A stretch of DNA of 64,000 bases, from positions 24,855,817 to 24,919,816 of the forward strand of contig CM059971.1 of NCBI GenBank assembly GCA_030490835.1, given 5' to 3'. This DNA comes from Annona cherimola (taxonomy: Eukaryota; Streptophyta; Magnoliopsida; Magnoliales; Annonaceae). The notes beneath the pieces are model-generated. The model made no database searches. It had not been told where the DNA came from and saw only the letters and a program-made list of their open reading frames with translations. The translations under genes and the position numbers were made by a program. This document shows, one piece after another, positions 19,552 through 32,400 of the stretch (position 1 is the stretch's first letter; each line of letters opens with the position of its first letter).

Positions 19552-21265
19552 TGTTGGAAACAATGACTCAAAACAAAATTGACCAAAGTGTAAGTTTTGA
19601 TGATTAACAAGAACTAATTTGAGGTTAAAAAGAATACTAATAAGTTTGCCAAGTGTTTAAGGAAAGCAAAGAGACCAAGTCGATCACCAAGTCGACTCGG
19701 ACTTCGACTTGGTACGAAGTCGATACCCAAGTCGACTTCTCTAGGGACTTGGAATGGCCACAGGTGGACAGATTTGAAAATGGAAGGACTGACAGGTGAA
19801 GTCGCAAGTCAAGTCGACTCCACTTGCGACTTGGGTAGTCAAGTCGCAGACGAAGTCGACTTCGGAATCAACCTCAAACGACCAAAAGTGTCCAGCGCTG
19901 AAATCTGGTTCACGAACATGGCGAAGTCGCAGACGAAGTCGACTCCATGTGCGACTTGGGCGAAGTCGCAGACCAAGTCGACTCCAACTTCGACTTGAGG
20001 ATTTCAGACTTGAAGTTTGTATTTCCAAGCTTATCCAAAAGATCAAATTGAGAATAATCAAATCCAAAAAGGATGCAAGGACCATTTTCAAGAACAACTC
20101 AAGGTTCTCGAAGATCAAAGCAAGGATTCAAGATCAACATCAAATCAAGTCTATCAAGTCAACCACAAGTTCTCAAGCTTATTCAAAAGAAAGAAAACCA
20201 AGGATGAAAAAGCAGATCAAAAGAAGCTCAAAGCATTTCCAGCAAAAGTCGAGTCAAGTCGCAAGTCAAGTCGACTTCAGGATCGACTTGAGTCGAAGTC
20301 CAAAGCCAAGTCGACCAAAGACTCAGACTTGGAATCTGGAAGAACTGGAGTCGCAGGCCAAGTCGACTCCAGGTGCGACTTGGAAGCCAAGTCGCAGGCC
20401 AAGTCGACTCCATCTTCGACTTGGAGTATAACGTTCGAATTTTTGAACGTTGGAGTTCATTTATTGCGCGACAACCACTCCTACAACGTTCCAATCTTCC
20501 TCACTCTATAAAAAGACATTCAAATGAACGTGAGAAGATACAATACACACTACACTAAGGATCATAGAGAGAAAAGAAGTGCAAGAAAGACTTTCAAATT
20601 CCTTTTCTCCATATTTGAGTGATTCAAAGGAAGAAAGAGCTTCAAATTGCAAGTTGCTTCAACGATCATCATCCAAGCTGCCTTTGATTTCTTCCTCGAG
20701 CTCAATCTGCCTACACAAATCTGTAAAGTGTAGTTTCATTTATTTCATTGTCTTGTTGTATAAATCTTGATTTAGCTTGGGTAGCTAAGATCAAGTATAT
20801 GCAAAGTAAGGTGTGATTGGAGTGAGACTCATCACCTACTTGTGCAAGTAGTTGCATATGCCCCCTAGAGCTTTGAATCTAGAAGAGAGCAAGTGGCTCT
20901 AGTTGTATATGCCCCCTAGAGCTTTGAATCTAGAAGAGAGCAAGTGGCTCTAAGTTGTGTATGCCCCCTAGAGCTTTGAATCTAGAAGAGAGCGGTGACT
21001 CTAAGTGTATTCGTGGAATACATAGTGGAACCCAAGTCACAACGGAGTGTGAGCTTGGAAGAGTGGAGTAGGGAAGGTTTGCCCGAACCACTATAAATCT
21101 TGTGTTCTACTTATTTTTACTGCTTTATCTTATTTGCTCTCCATTCGCTTAAAAAGGGGATTAACTTTTTCAAGGGGTTAAGATCTTTGAATTTACCAAA
21201 AATTTCTTTAAAGAACCCAATTCACCCCTCCCCTCTTGGGTTTAGCCATCAACTCGGGACCAACA
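19552..21265 (+). repeat. 3' LTR of the copia element
   Basis: It matches 10324-12037 at an offset of 9228 with one substitution found by eye (position 20809). It holds the same GTCGAC cluster (about 19689-20408), TATA box (20507-20515) and ~58-bp repeats. Confidence 0.97.
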
Positions 21266-21270
21266 GATAC
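21266..21270 (+). repeat. Target-site duplication GATAC, right copy (copia)
   Basis: It directly follows CCAACA, and the level-2 repeat unit three resumes with TCCCCGACTGG. Confidence 0.97.
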
Positions 21271-21870
21271 TCCCCGACTGGCGGGTTGAATTGACACACG
21301 GGTTAAGTATATTTTCTCCTATAAAAATATATATATGTATATTATTTATATATAAATATATATACATATATATTATTTTCAAAAACTACTTTTCCCAACG
21401 TGGATACTCCCCGACTGGCGGGTTGAACTGACACACGGGTTAAGTATATTTGCTCCTACAAAAATATATATATGTATATTATTTATATATAAATATATAT
21501 ATACATATATATTATTTTCAAAAACTACTTTTCCCAACGTGGATACTCCCCTACTGGCGGGTTGAATTGACACACGGGTTAAGTATATTTTCTCCTATAA
21601 AAATATATATATGTATATTATTTATATATAAATATATATATACATATATATTATTTTCAAAAACTACTTTTCCCAACGTGGATACTCCCCGACTGGCGGG
21701 TTGAATTGACACACGGGTTAAGTATATTTTCTCCTATAAAAATATATATATGTATATTATTTATATATAAATATATATATACATATATATTATTTTCAAA
21801 AACTACTTTTCCCAACGTGGATACTCCCCGACTGGCGGGTTGAATTGACACACGGGTTAAGTATATTTTC
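21271..21870 (+). repeat. 139-bp tandem array in the level-2 5' LTR, units 3-7
   Basis: Continuation after the copia insertion. Unit four has the variants GAACTGACAC and TTTGCTCCTAC, shared with the 3' LTR. Unit five has CCCCTACTGG against CCCCGACTGG in the 3' LTR, one of the few differences between the LTRs. Confidence 0.95.
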
Positions 21871-22050
21871 CCTCTTATGAAAATAAAAATAAATATATAT
21901 GTATTTTCTATAAAAATATATCAGAATATACATATATATTCAAAGGCATCCAAAAATTAAGATTTTGACTTCTAAGATTATATAAATATATATATACATA
22001 TATATATATATATCAAAAAAAAAATGATGACGACTTCTTCGCTCAATCCG

Positions 22051-22580
22051 AGCCAAAAATCTCTAAAAAGCCCAAGCTGGCTCAAAATTTTCCAAAAAAA
22101 GCCCAAGCTGGCTCAAAATTTTCCAAAAAGCCCAAGCTGGCCCAAAAATCTCCAAAAAGCCCAAGATGGCTAAAAACTCTCCAAAAAGCCCAAGCTGGCC
22201 CAAAAATCTCCAAAAATCCCAAGATGGCTAAAAATTCTCCAAAAAGCCCAAGCTGGCTGAAAATTTTCCAAAAAGCCCAAGTTGGCCCAAAATTCTACAA
22301 AAAAGCCCAAGATGGCTAAAAACTCTCCAAAAAGCCCAAGATGGCTAAAAACTCTCCAAAAAGCCCAAGCTGGCTCAAAATTTTTCAAAAAGCCCAAGAT
22401 GGCTAAAAACCCTCAAAAAAGCCCAAACGGGCTCAAAACTCTTCAAAAAGCCCATGATGGCCCAAAACTCTACAAAAAAGCCCAAGATGGCTACCAACCC
22501 TCCAAAAAGCTTGAGATAGCTCAAAAATCTCCAAAAAGCCCAAGATGGCTCAAAAATCCCCCAACAAGCCCAGTTGGGCT
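22051..22580 (+). repeat. ~30-bp AAAAGCCCAAG tandem array (5' LTR)
   Basis: About 18 degenerate units of the form AAAAAGCCCAAGATGGCT followed by AAAAACTCTCC or CAAAATTTTCC. It yields open frames on both strands (proteins rich in KSPRWLK or GFLENF) that are by-products of the repeat. The 3' LTR copy is at 39139-39670. Confidence 0.92.
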
Positions 22581-22875
22581 CAAACCCTTTTTAATGGTCA
22601 AAGTTGACCTAAAAATACTTTTAAACCCGGTTAAATCCATTTCTTGGTAAAACCACCCAATTATTCAATCCAGAGGCTGAAAGCGGGAGACGCTGGTTTC
22701 TTGTACAAGTACAGAAGCTGAAAGCGGGACACGCTGGTCTGCTGTGTAAATCCAGAAGCTAAGAGCGCACTTAGTTTGCTGTGTAGGGTCACTAGTGTAG
22801 CCGACGGGCCCCTCACTAGTTCCCAAACTGAGTCATCGCTGGTCGACGGGCTAAGCGTAAACTCATATTTATGTC

Positions 22876-23040
22876 ATGGCGCGTGGCGTCATGTACCTCA
22901 TATTCAAATTATGGCGCGTGGCGTCATATACCCCATATTTAAGTCATGGCGCGTGGCGTCATGTACTTCATATTCAAGTTATGGCGCGTGGCGTCATATA
23001 CCTCACATTCGAGTCACGGCGCGGGGCGAAGTGTACTCAT
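22876..23040 (+). repeat. 35-bp GGCGCGTGGCGTCAT tandem array (5' LTR)
   Basis: Four full 35-bp units starting ATGGCGCGTGGCGTCAT, alternating ATGTACCTC and ATATACC variants (a 70-bp higher order), plus a diverged part unit. It is near the LTR end. Confidence 0.92.
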
Positions 23041-23377
23041 TTATCTTTATATTTTTGTTAGACACGATTTTTCGTGCACTTGTAAAGACGTAGAAGGATC
23101 TTCTACGCACTTCATTACTATTAAGCATTTTTTTTTGGACCATTGTATTCAGCTCTTTTAATCAAGGGTTTTCTCGTTAGAGATGTAAAATCAGAATGTA
23201 GAACACAATGCAAAATATTTCTGTGATATACTTTTCGGACTCGGTTAAAGAATTGGATGCTTTAAAATTTTGCTGGGAAATTAATTAAGCATTTATTCTC
23301 AAAGCCACAGGGAAACAATTTTATCTTTAACCAAGTGTATGAATTATGATATGATTTTCTCACGAGGCCGGAACAAA

Positions 23378-23396
23378 TGGTGAACCCGACGTGAAA
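23378..23396 (+). promoter_or_regulatory. Primer-binding site of the level-2 element
   Basis: TGGTGAACCCGACGTGAA starts two bases after the 5' LTR end and begins with the TGG expected opposite a tRNA CCA end. It differs from the level-1 site. I could not assign the tRNA. Confidence 0.7.
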
Positions 23397-23484
23397 CATT
23401 CTCCCTTCATCTTTAAGAGCTGAAAACTATGGTCTTTATATGCTTATTTAACCTAACACTCTGAAATGCTCCTTTGCAGATTTC

Positions 23485-26400
23485 ATGGCACATTCGATGG
23501 CTTTCGGATTCTTGCCCAATGGTGGTTTTGTCATTTCTATGCCAAACCACATGGATGCGGCTATCCCGCATCATTTTATTCGTGTACCAGAGAAGCCGGA
23601 GCACCGTGTCTATCGACACGTCGACTACTCTCCTGCAGCGATAAAGCAAAGAAGAGACCGATTTGCGCTACTCAAGGAGCCTCTTATTGTTCAAAGCTCG
23701 AAGACTACTCCTATTCAACCAACAAAGTCTCTGCAGGCGCCAATCCGAATGGGCCCACCTGCTCTACGGTCAAACTATGCCGAAAAGTCTGCCCGTAGGC
23801 TTGCTGCACCAGCCCAACCAGCAGCACGACAGCCTGCAGGACAACCTGTCTTGTGGTCCCATTCCATGAAAAGGCCTGCAAGACGATCTACTGCAACTCG
23901 GCTAGCGCCAGCTTGCCGGCCAGAAGCCATTGTTCCCCAAAATGGGGGCAAAACTGTGCCAAATCTTGTTCAATGCACCATCACTCGCCAATTTGGTCGG
24001 GCCGCCTCAAGGATTGTTAACCTAGCCCCCCGACCTAGCCAAGGTGACACCCAGGAGCGGAAGAAGTTAAGAAGAGAAACCAAGTTTTCTCAGCTGGATG
24101 CTTCATTGGCCGATGGAGGAGATGACCAATTCAAGCCGCAAGGACCTATTGTTGTCCGATCCGGTTTAGGCACCTTGCGATTTGTCATCCCTGACCCGAC
24201 GCATTCGCCCCATCAGTCAACCGATGCTCCATCTAGCTCACAAGCTAGAGTCAAATCTCCAGGTCACTATGATACTGCCAACATAGTGACGGTTCCTCAT
24301 CACGTATCAAGGAAACAAAGGAGAAAAGCGCAGCAGAAAAAGCAGTTCGGGAAAACAACTTCCCGGTTAAACTTGAAGGCTTCATCACCACTGCCACCAG
24401 GACCGAGGTATATGCTGTTCTCACACCCCCGACAAAGGGGTAGGCCACAAAAGAAGCCACTACAGAACTCTCACAAATTGAGAGTGCCTCAAAAGCCAAG
24501 ACTCTTTAGCAGGTGGCAGTATCCCCAGAGGCGCCATACGACGTATCCACGTTCGGTGCTCAGGCTGATCCCTGATTTTATACACAAAAATCAATTCGCC
24601 TCATTGATCAGACTGAGGGAGGATATGACTTATGCGCCTGTCGTGGCCCCGTCTCGAGAAAAGCACCGGATGCCGCACCCCAAGAGAGAAGCTAAAAGGA
24701 GGAGACATCTCCTCCAGACGACGGAAGTCAACATGGTGGACCTCACCCAGCCAAGCACTTCCAAAGCGTCGGATATGTTAACCCGGTCAAGGGCAGCCGC
24801 AATGCCCATTACACCGCCATTCTGTAGCCTCTCTCACCCTGAAGGGATCAGGGCCGCCCTCCCAAGAGGTCAATTTGAAGCCTCTTACATGGTGGGCGAA
24901 GAAGAAGAGGTTCTTACACCCAAGTCTCAGCTCATTCATGACCTCCGGGAGGAGATTAAGAGTATGAAACGGGCTATGGAAACTCAAGGCAACAAGACAT
25001 CAGGTTCCCATCAACCGCCATCACCAAGGAACCGTCAATCGGTCCATCAACCCGAGAAACCAGTCAGGCAGCGGACCGAGGAAGATGAAAATGCAGAATT
25101 GGAGCCAGGCTTTCTGCAGTTCAATAACCTACGTATCAATACCCCTCGAACGCAAGACGCGCGGGTAAACACACCCATGGGGTCTCCACCCAGGTATATT
25201 GCACAGAAGGAGATGGTACATCAGCTTGTGGCCGAATGCCTTCGTCGACAGGCACCTCAACTCACTGGGGTCCCTACAACGACAATCAACAGGCCTTATC
25301 CCCCAGAGGTTGAAGCGGAGCTCCTACCTAGAGATTTGAAGCCACCAAAAATCCAATTCGATGGGACTGGGAGCGCGTTAAAGCACCTGGCATCATTCCA
25401 CTATGCCATGGGCAATTGGGCGCACCATTCAAATTTTTGTCTTCGAATGTTTCCCAATACTCTTTCCGGTGATGCTTTCCAGTGGTACATATCTCTCCCA
25501 ATCGGCTCGGTCCAAACATGGGAAGAGATGAAAGAAATGTTCACCTCCCGATTCGTTGATACCACACGAGAAGTACAACTATCGGAATTATCTACCTTGT
25601 CCCAAAAGAAGGACGAGCCGGTTGAAGACTACATCACTAGATGGCAAAGGGCCGCTAATCGATGTCAAGCACCCCTCTCTCAAGCAATGAAGGTCAATCT
25701 TTGCCGAAATGGCATCAAGACGGAAATCTCGTTGCTGATGAATGAACAACTAAGTACATTTCAGGCCCTAGCTATAGAAGCTTGTCGAAAAGAATATTTG
25801 TTGTCTCAGCAAAAAGCCTGGAAGAAGGAGTCATCCACAACTACTATGTTCAAGAAGAAGAAAACTGGAGAGACCTCTGCAAATACTACAGAGGTTAAGA
25901 AGCAGCCAGATAAAGCAAAGCCGCTTGTAAAAGAGCAGCCTGCAAGACCCTTCCGAAGAGAGGAAATCCAATATGCCTTTGGAGAAGATGACGTGGAGAC
26001 GCTATTCCAGCACCTCATGTCGACCGGGCTATTCGAGTTGCCTGCCCCAAAAAGGCCAGAAGAAGTTGGACGCACTTCTCACCAGCGATATTGCAGTTAC
26101 CACCGATATGTCGGTCACCCCACTAAGAAGTGTTGGGATCTCCAAGCAATATTGCAAGATTACATTGATAAGGGGGTTATAAAACTCAGTCCTCCAGCGC
26201 AAGCTTCATCAAATGTTGTGACAATTGAGATAGCAGAAAAGGGTGATTGGGAAGTGGTTCGAAAACCACCAAGCCTAAGACAGACAAAAAGATGTCTCAA
26301 AGATTTATGCAGAAAAGACAAAAGAATAAGGGATAAGGCCATTCTCCCTTTCTTCTCAAGGCATTTGAGGCAATCCTCACGGGTGCAACCATTCATGATC

Positions 26401-29400
26401 ATGGACTTTTTGCAGCCCGAATTGCTACTCCCATTCTATCAACGACTTGCTAGGAGATCACCTCGACCAGAAAAAGAAAGATACATTCTCGAGGAGTTAC
26501 CAAAAACAAGTTCATGTGAGAATGGTCTAGATAGCAACAACGGAGAAACCGAAACTTGCTATCATATAAATGCGTCTGCATCCAAGCCTGCAAAGCGGCG
26601 AAGAACTGCCTCGGTGCTCATCCCTAACTACACCAAGTTTGAAGTTGGGATGTCACCGGTAAACCATATCATCACGTATTTGCGAGAATCTCGGCTTTTG
26701 CCAGCATCTTGGGAAACCAGAGTGGAATATTTCCGGTACTCACTGGGGGAATCAGTGATGTCTTGGTACCAAGATAATCATATCGAAGAAATTACCGAGT
26801 GGGTCATCTTGATAGATGCATTCTTGGTCCGCTTCCTGTCAAGGCAAAGAGAGCAGTTCCCTAGTAATTACTTGAGGGAAATACAATACAGTCAAGAATC
26901 TACTGCCCATTACGTAAATTATCTCAGAGACAGTACATGGAGTGATCCCTTGGCCATATGGTTGCCTGAACCTGAAATGGTCACGAAGTACCTTTCGGAT
27001 GCGGTATGCCCTCCGGCTGACAATGGGTACAAGACCTTTGGAGCTAAAACTTTCATAAAGGCAATCCGGTGGGTCGGCAATGAAGGCTTCAAACAAGAGG
27101 CAATCTTTAGCGACGCTGAAGGTTTTGGGAGGACAAATCAACTCCAAGTTCTGCATGTGCTGCAGTTAAACGATGCGCCCATTCTTCGAGTGTTCCCTTT
27201 CTTAACTAGGGAGTTAAGCTATGATTGGCCGCATATTCAGTTATTCCACGAGAATCATAAGTACGCATTGCCGCACTTGTTCGATTATTCACTGGCGGTC
27301 TGTCAAATGGGGCAAACAGAAGAGTTTGCACTCGGGCACTTTGTTTTGAGCTTGGCCCATGACAGTTGTGCCCTTCTCTGGATCTCCTCGCTCCCCGAAG
27401 AAGCATTTGGTTCTTGGGAAGAGTTCGTTGATATGTTTATCCTAAGATTCTACGAATATGAAACAGAGTTCCCTCCAGAGATGATCGAAGTCATGCACCC
27501 CCTATCAGGAGAATCTCAATACGACTACATCTTGAGATGGATAAACTGCAGAATAATCAACCAAAAATTCGACAAAGAAGAAATCATGGTTCATCAGTGC
27601 ATCAAGTCAATGAGTGGGTATTTTCCTGAAATCCCAAAAGTGCAGCCATTTTTCTCAGATGTACTACGGACATTGGCTACAAATATTCAGGACTCTGCCT
27701 CTTGCAATATGGTGCAAGTTGAAGAAGATGTTCTTGCAATTCTTCGATCTGGTCGAATCACACCAGAAAACAAGGGTAAAGCCCCGGCACAAGAAGATCG
27801 TACTCAGCCAGAGCAGCACATACCAGCCGATCATCGAAAATCCTCAGTAAGCTATGATGTCCTTGGACACTTGAAGCGACTCCCTGCTCGACTCAGTATT
27901 TACGATGCCTTGCAGTTGTCACAAGAAGCCAGGGATGCACTGGTAAGTGCTCTGACAGATGAAAATGTCCGTCTTGCTTACCTGGTCGACGCCGCTGAAT
28001 GTGATGAGGTTATTTCATTCACTGATGAGGATATGTTGCTTGGAGACGTTAATCACAACCGACCCTTATATGTTACGGGCAACCTGGGCGGTGAACTGGT
28101 CAACAGAATCATGATCGATGTCGGGTCTGCAATTAATATCTTGCCCCTTCGAACACTCAGGAGGATCGGAATTTCTCCATCAGCGTTAAAAGACACTAGT
28201 GTGGTGATTCACGGGTTTAATCAAGGGACTCAAAAGGCCATGGGCCTGATTGAGTTGGAACTAAGCATAGAAGATTTCTGCACCGAAATCCCATGCTTTG
28301 TGATTAATGCTCCGACCTCATATAACTTGCTGCTGGGAAGGCCTTGGCTCCACAGTAATAAGATAATCGCATCAACGGTGCATCAATGCTTCAAGTACTG
28401 CAAGGATGGAGTCGAAAAAAGGATTTTTGCTGACCATAAACCTTTCACAACGGCGGAATCATTTTACTCTGATGCTAAGTATTATGACTTGGCATCTGCT
28501 GTCAACACATCAAGGAAGGCAGTTGAAGCGACCACACGCGAAGGTCAGCAGGAGGTATCTCAGGCTCCCCCCGCCCCAGTAAGCACAGACATATTCTCAA
28601 AGGGTGAGAAAATGGAAGGTCAAGGTCGTGGTCGAGGGCGCGGTCATGGACGAGGGACGACAGAACCAAGGGCTCAATTTCAAACCAAATTTGAAAATAT
28701 GAGCCTCGATCCAGTGCATCCACTACCACGACAACGACAGGGGGCAACCATACCACCTCCTACCAGCTATAGCAACGCTGCTGCAGGATCACGGTTCTAC
28801 TTGGACCTCGAAGTCCTGAAAAAGATTGCTAAACCGCCTCGAGCCGATTCCCCTAGGTTTGAGGTGGATCTGGAAGCTCTTCGGAGATTTCGGAATCAGG
28901 CCAATGAGGAAGCCAAGTCACTTTGCTATGAGAGTGACGGAATGGCCACTGAGGCCGCTCACCAAAATCAAAAACCTAAGGAAACGCTCGATGAGGTTTT
29001 AGCAATGCTCGTGGGGTTTAATGTATCTGCTCCATGTGTGCAGGAACCTCAAGATGAAAAATTTGCCCAAAAACATTTCATAAAGCAATATGGCAAGGTT
29101 TACGGTAGCCCTAACAAATCCTCTTGTTTGCCCACCGCTAAGCTCAAGAAATGGGATTTTCATCACTATAGCAGAGAAAGCAAGAAAATTATGGATTTGA
29201 TGGGATTCTATCCCGATGAACCACATCTATCAGGCCTCGGAAGCGACATCCCTATCCCGTTATCCGAAAGGCCCCCTGGTTTTCAAAAGGGTAACAAAAG
29301 ACTCGGCCTTGGGTATAAAGAAGAAGAAGACGGCAACTTCGCCACCACCTACTGCGTCTCCACAAGTGATGACTCCAACAATGATGAAGAGGCATTAATG

Positions 29401-32400
29401 GAACCAGAGGATGCTCCACCTGCGATTGAGGATGGAGGACAGCCTACTATTGACGTACTTGAAGAGTTCAATCTCGGGACTGAGGAGGACCCGAGACCCA
29501 TTTTTATCGCCAAAAACCTGGCCGAAAAAGAAAAGGTGGCATTGAGGCAGCTTTTAAGTGAATTCAAAGATGTTTTTGCTTGGGGGTATTCTGAAATGCC
29601 AGGTCTCAACCCCACGATTGCAATGCACCATCTGCATATTACGCGGGATAAAAAGCCAGTCAAGCAAGCTCCGAGAAGATTTCGACCAGAGCTCGAAGAA
29701 CAAATCATCAAGGAAGTTGAAAAACTCATTGATGCTGAATTCATTCGGGAAATCAAATTTCCAAAATGGATTTCTAGCATTGTTCCTGTCAAAAAGAAAA
29801 ACGGGCAGATCCGCATTTGCGTAGATTTTCGAGATTTAAACGAAGCATGCCCTAAAGATGAATTTCCTCTTCCTTTCACTGATTTGCTAATCGACAGCAC
29901 AGCTCTGTACGACACATTCTCCTTTATGGATGGATATTCGGGATATAATCAAATCAAGATGGCTCCAGCAGATGAAGCCGCAACAGCATTTCGAACACCG
30001 ATGGGTGTCTTTTGCTACAAAGTCATGCCTTTTGGTCTTAAGAATGCTGGCGCAACTTATCAAAGGGCCATGCAAAATATATTTCATGATATGTTACACA
30101 AACATGTCGAGTGCTATGTCGATGACCTGGTCGTAAGATCTGAAGGTCACAATAAGCATAAAAATGATTTGAGATCGGTATTCTTGCGCCTAAGAAAGTA
30201 TGATCTCAAGATGAATCCTCTCAAATGCGCATTTGGAGTATCGTCTGGAAAATTCCTCGGATTCATAATCCGTCAAAGGGGAATCGAGGTTGATCCACTC
30301 AAAACGGAAGCAATTCAAAATATGCCGCCTCCACGAAATCTCAGAGAACTTAGGAGTCTACAAGGCCAATTGTCATATATCCGACGTTTCATCTCCAACT
30401 TATCCGGCCGGTGCCAGCCTTTTCACAAGTTGATGAAAAAAGATACGACTTTCCAGTGGGACGCGAAATGCCAACAGGCCTTCGAAGCCATCAAAGAATT
30501 GCTGCAAAATCCTCCTGTTTTGACAACTCCAGTAAAAGGAAAGTCACTCATTCTCTATATTGCTGCCAGCCCACAATCACTGGGGGCATTGCTCGCACAA
30601 GAAAATGCCCAAGGCAAAGAACAAGCCGCCTATTATCTCAGTCGACGATTATTGCAAGCTGAATGCAATTATTCCTCGATCGAGAAGATTTGTCTAGCAT
30701 TGGTTTTTGTGGCACAAAAGCTAAGACATTACTTCCTCGCGCATCAGATCATACTTATATCGAAGGTCGATCCCCTCAAGTTCCTGATCACTAAACCAAT
30801 GCTTTCAGGACGCCTAGCAAAATGGTCACTGCTGCTATCTGAGTTTGATATCAAATATGTGCCACGAAAGGCAGTAAAAGGGCAAGTATTGGCAGATTTC
30901 CTAGCAGCCCATCCTCTTGAAGAAGAATTTCCCATCTTAGAAAACCTACCTGATGAGAAGGTTTTCTATGCAAATGATGATCCAATGTGGCAAATGTATT
31001 TCGATGGCGCTTCAAAGCCATCCGGAGCTGGTGTTGGAATTGTCGTAGTCTCCCCTCATAAAGACTTATTCCCGCACTCATATTTTCTTGGAAGGAGCAC
31101 AACAAATAATGAAGCTGAGTATGAGGCCTTACTCATCGGCATGGAACTTCTTCTGCAATCAGATATTTTATTTGTGCGAATATTTGGGGACTCTGAATTG
31201 GTTATTAAACAGTTAAATAATCAATATGAAGTACACCAGCCTCATTTGCGAAAATATTATGACAAAGCTCAAACTTTGTTGGCAAAGTTCGAAATGGTTT
31301 CGGTTGAGCATGTTCCTCGATCAGAAAATATAGTCGCTGATGCACTATCAAAGTTGGCCAGTATTCTCGCCTTTAATGAGCTTGATGACATGACAATTCG
31401 AGTACAAAGACTAGAAGATGATGAAGAGCTCCAAGTAAATCAAATCGGACGGTGCGTATCCGAGGTAACTACAAACAATGATGATTGGCGCATCCCCATC
31501 ATCAATTACCTCAAATATGGTATTGAACCAGATGATCCAAGTGCAAGGAAGTCACTGAGAAAGGCTGTTTCGCGATATACTGTGTTTCAAGACGATTTGT
31601 ACCGGATTGCTTTTGATGGGCTTTGGCTTCGCTGTATTGACGGAAATGATATATGTCAAGTTCTTCAAGAGACGCACTCCAGCGAATGCGGCGCCCACCA
31701 ATCTGGACGTCGTCTTTATCATAGGATCAAAATGTTGGGCTATTATTGGCCCACAATGGTCCAAGACTCCATCAATTTTGCGAAATCCTGTGAAGCCTGC
31801 CAAATGCATGGAGATATTTATCATATTCCTGCTTCAGTAATGTCTCCAGCACCTATCTCATGGCCCTTCTCTTGGTGGGGTTTTGATATTGTCGGTCCGA
31901 TAAACCCGTCGTCATCTAAAGGACACTTATATATTTTAGCCGCTACAGATTATTTCTCTAAATGGGCAGAAGCTAAAGCTTACAAGAGAGTCCGAGCGCA
32001 AGAGGTGGTTGAATTTATCAAGCACAAAATCATCTACCGTTATGGTGTTCCATATCAAATCACCTCAGATAATGGCACACCATTCAAAAATGACAAAGTA
32101 AATCAGTTATGCCGAAAGTTTGGAATCAAACAAGTATTCTCATCGCCCTATTACCCACAAGGGAATGGTCAAGCAGAGGCGTTTAACAAAAATATCATTC
32201 GAATCCTCAAAAGGACCACTATGAAAAATAAGCGTGATTGGCACGAGAGGTTACCCGAAGCATTGTGGGCTTACAGAACCACACATCGAACTGCAACGGG
32301 AGCAACACCATATTCATTGCTCTTTGGCACGGAAGCGGTTTTACCAGTGGAAATTCAGTTAGCATCTTTAAGGGTTGCCATCCATTCTGGGTCAACTACT

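Larger units (their letters stand above)
10324..21265 (+). mobile_element. Level-3 Ty1/copia SIRE-like retrotransposon
   Basis: The element is 10,942 bp with 1714-bp LTRs, TG...CA ends (TGTTGG...CCAACA), an initiator-Met-type primer-binding site and polypurine tract AAAAAGGGGGAGA. Gene order is gag, protease, integrase, reverse transcriptase, RNase H, then an extra ORF before the 3' LTR, as in the SIRE/Maximus lineage. I found one difference between its LTRs (G at 11581, A at 20809), so it is the youngest layer. Despite that, pol has three stop codons, so this copy is probably not autonomous. Confidence 0.96.
21271..23375 (+). repeat. 5' LTR of the level-2 element, second part
   Basis: This is the continuation after the copia element and its duplicated GATAC. 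It matches about 38361-40464. It has the remaining 139-bp repeats, the ~30-bp AAAAGCCCAAG array, two and a half degenerate ~45-bp GCTGAAAGCGGGA units (about 22675-22780), the 35-bp GGCGCGTGGCGTCAT array and the LTR end GAGGCCGGAACA. Confidence 0.95.

Noticed and set aside
21379..21851. Minus-strand frames MSIQPASRGVSTLGKVVF in the 139-bp array
   Set aside because: Each is one repeat unit read through. No independent coding signal.
28624..28660. The Gly/Arg stretch in the level-2 polyprotein as a second ARGONAUTE-derived piece
   Set aside because: Plant AGO N-termini are Gly/Arg-rich, but so are many RNA-binding linkers. No other AGO-like sequence surrounds it.
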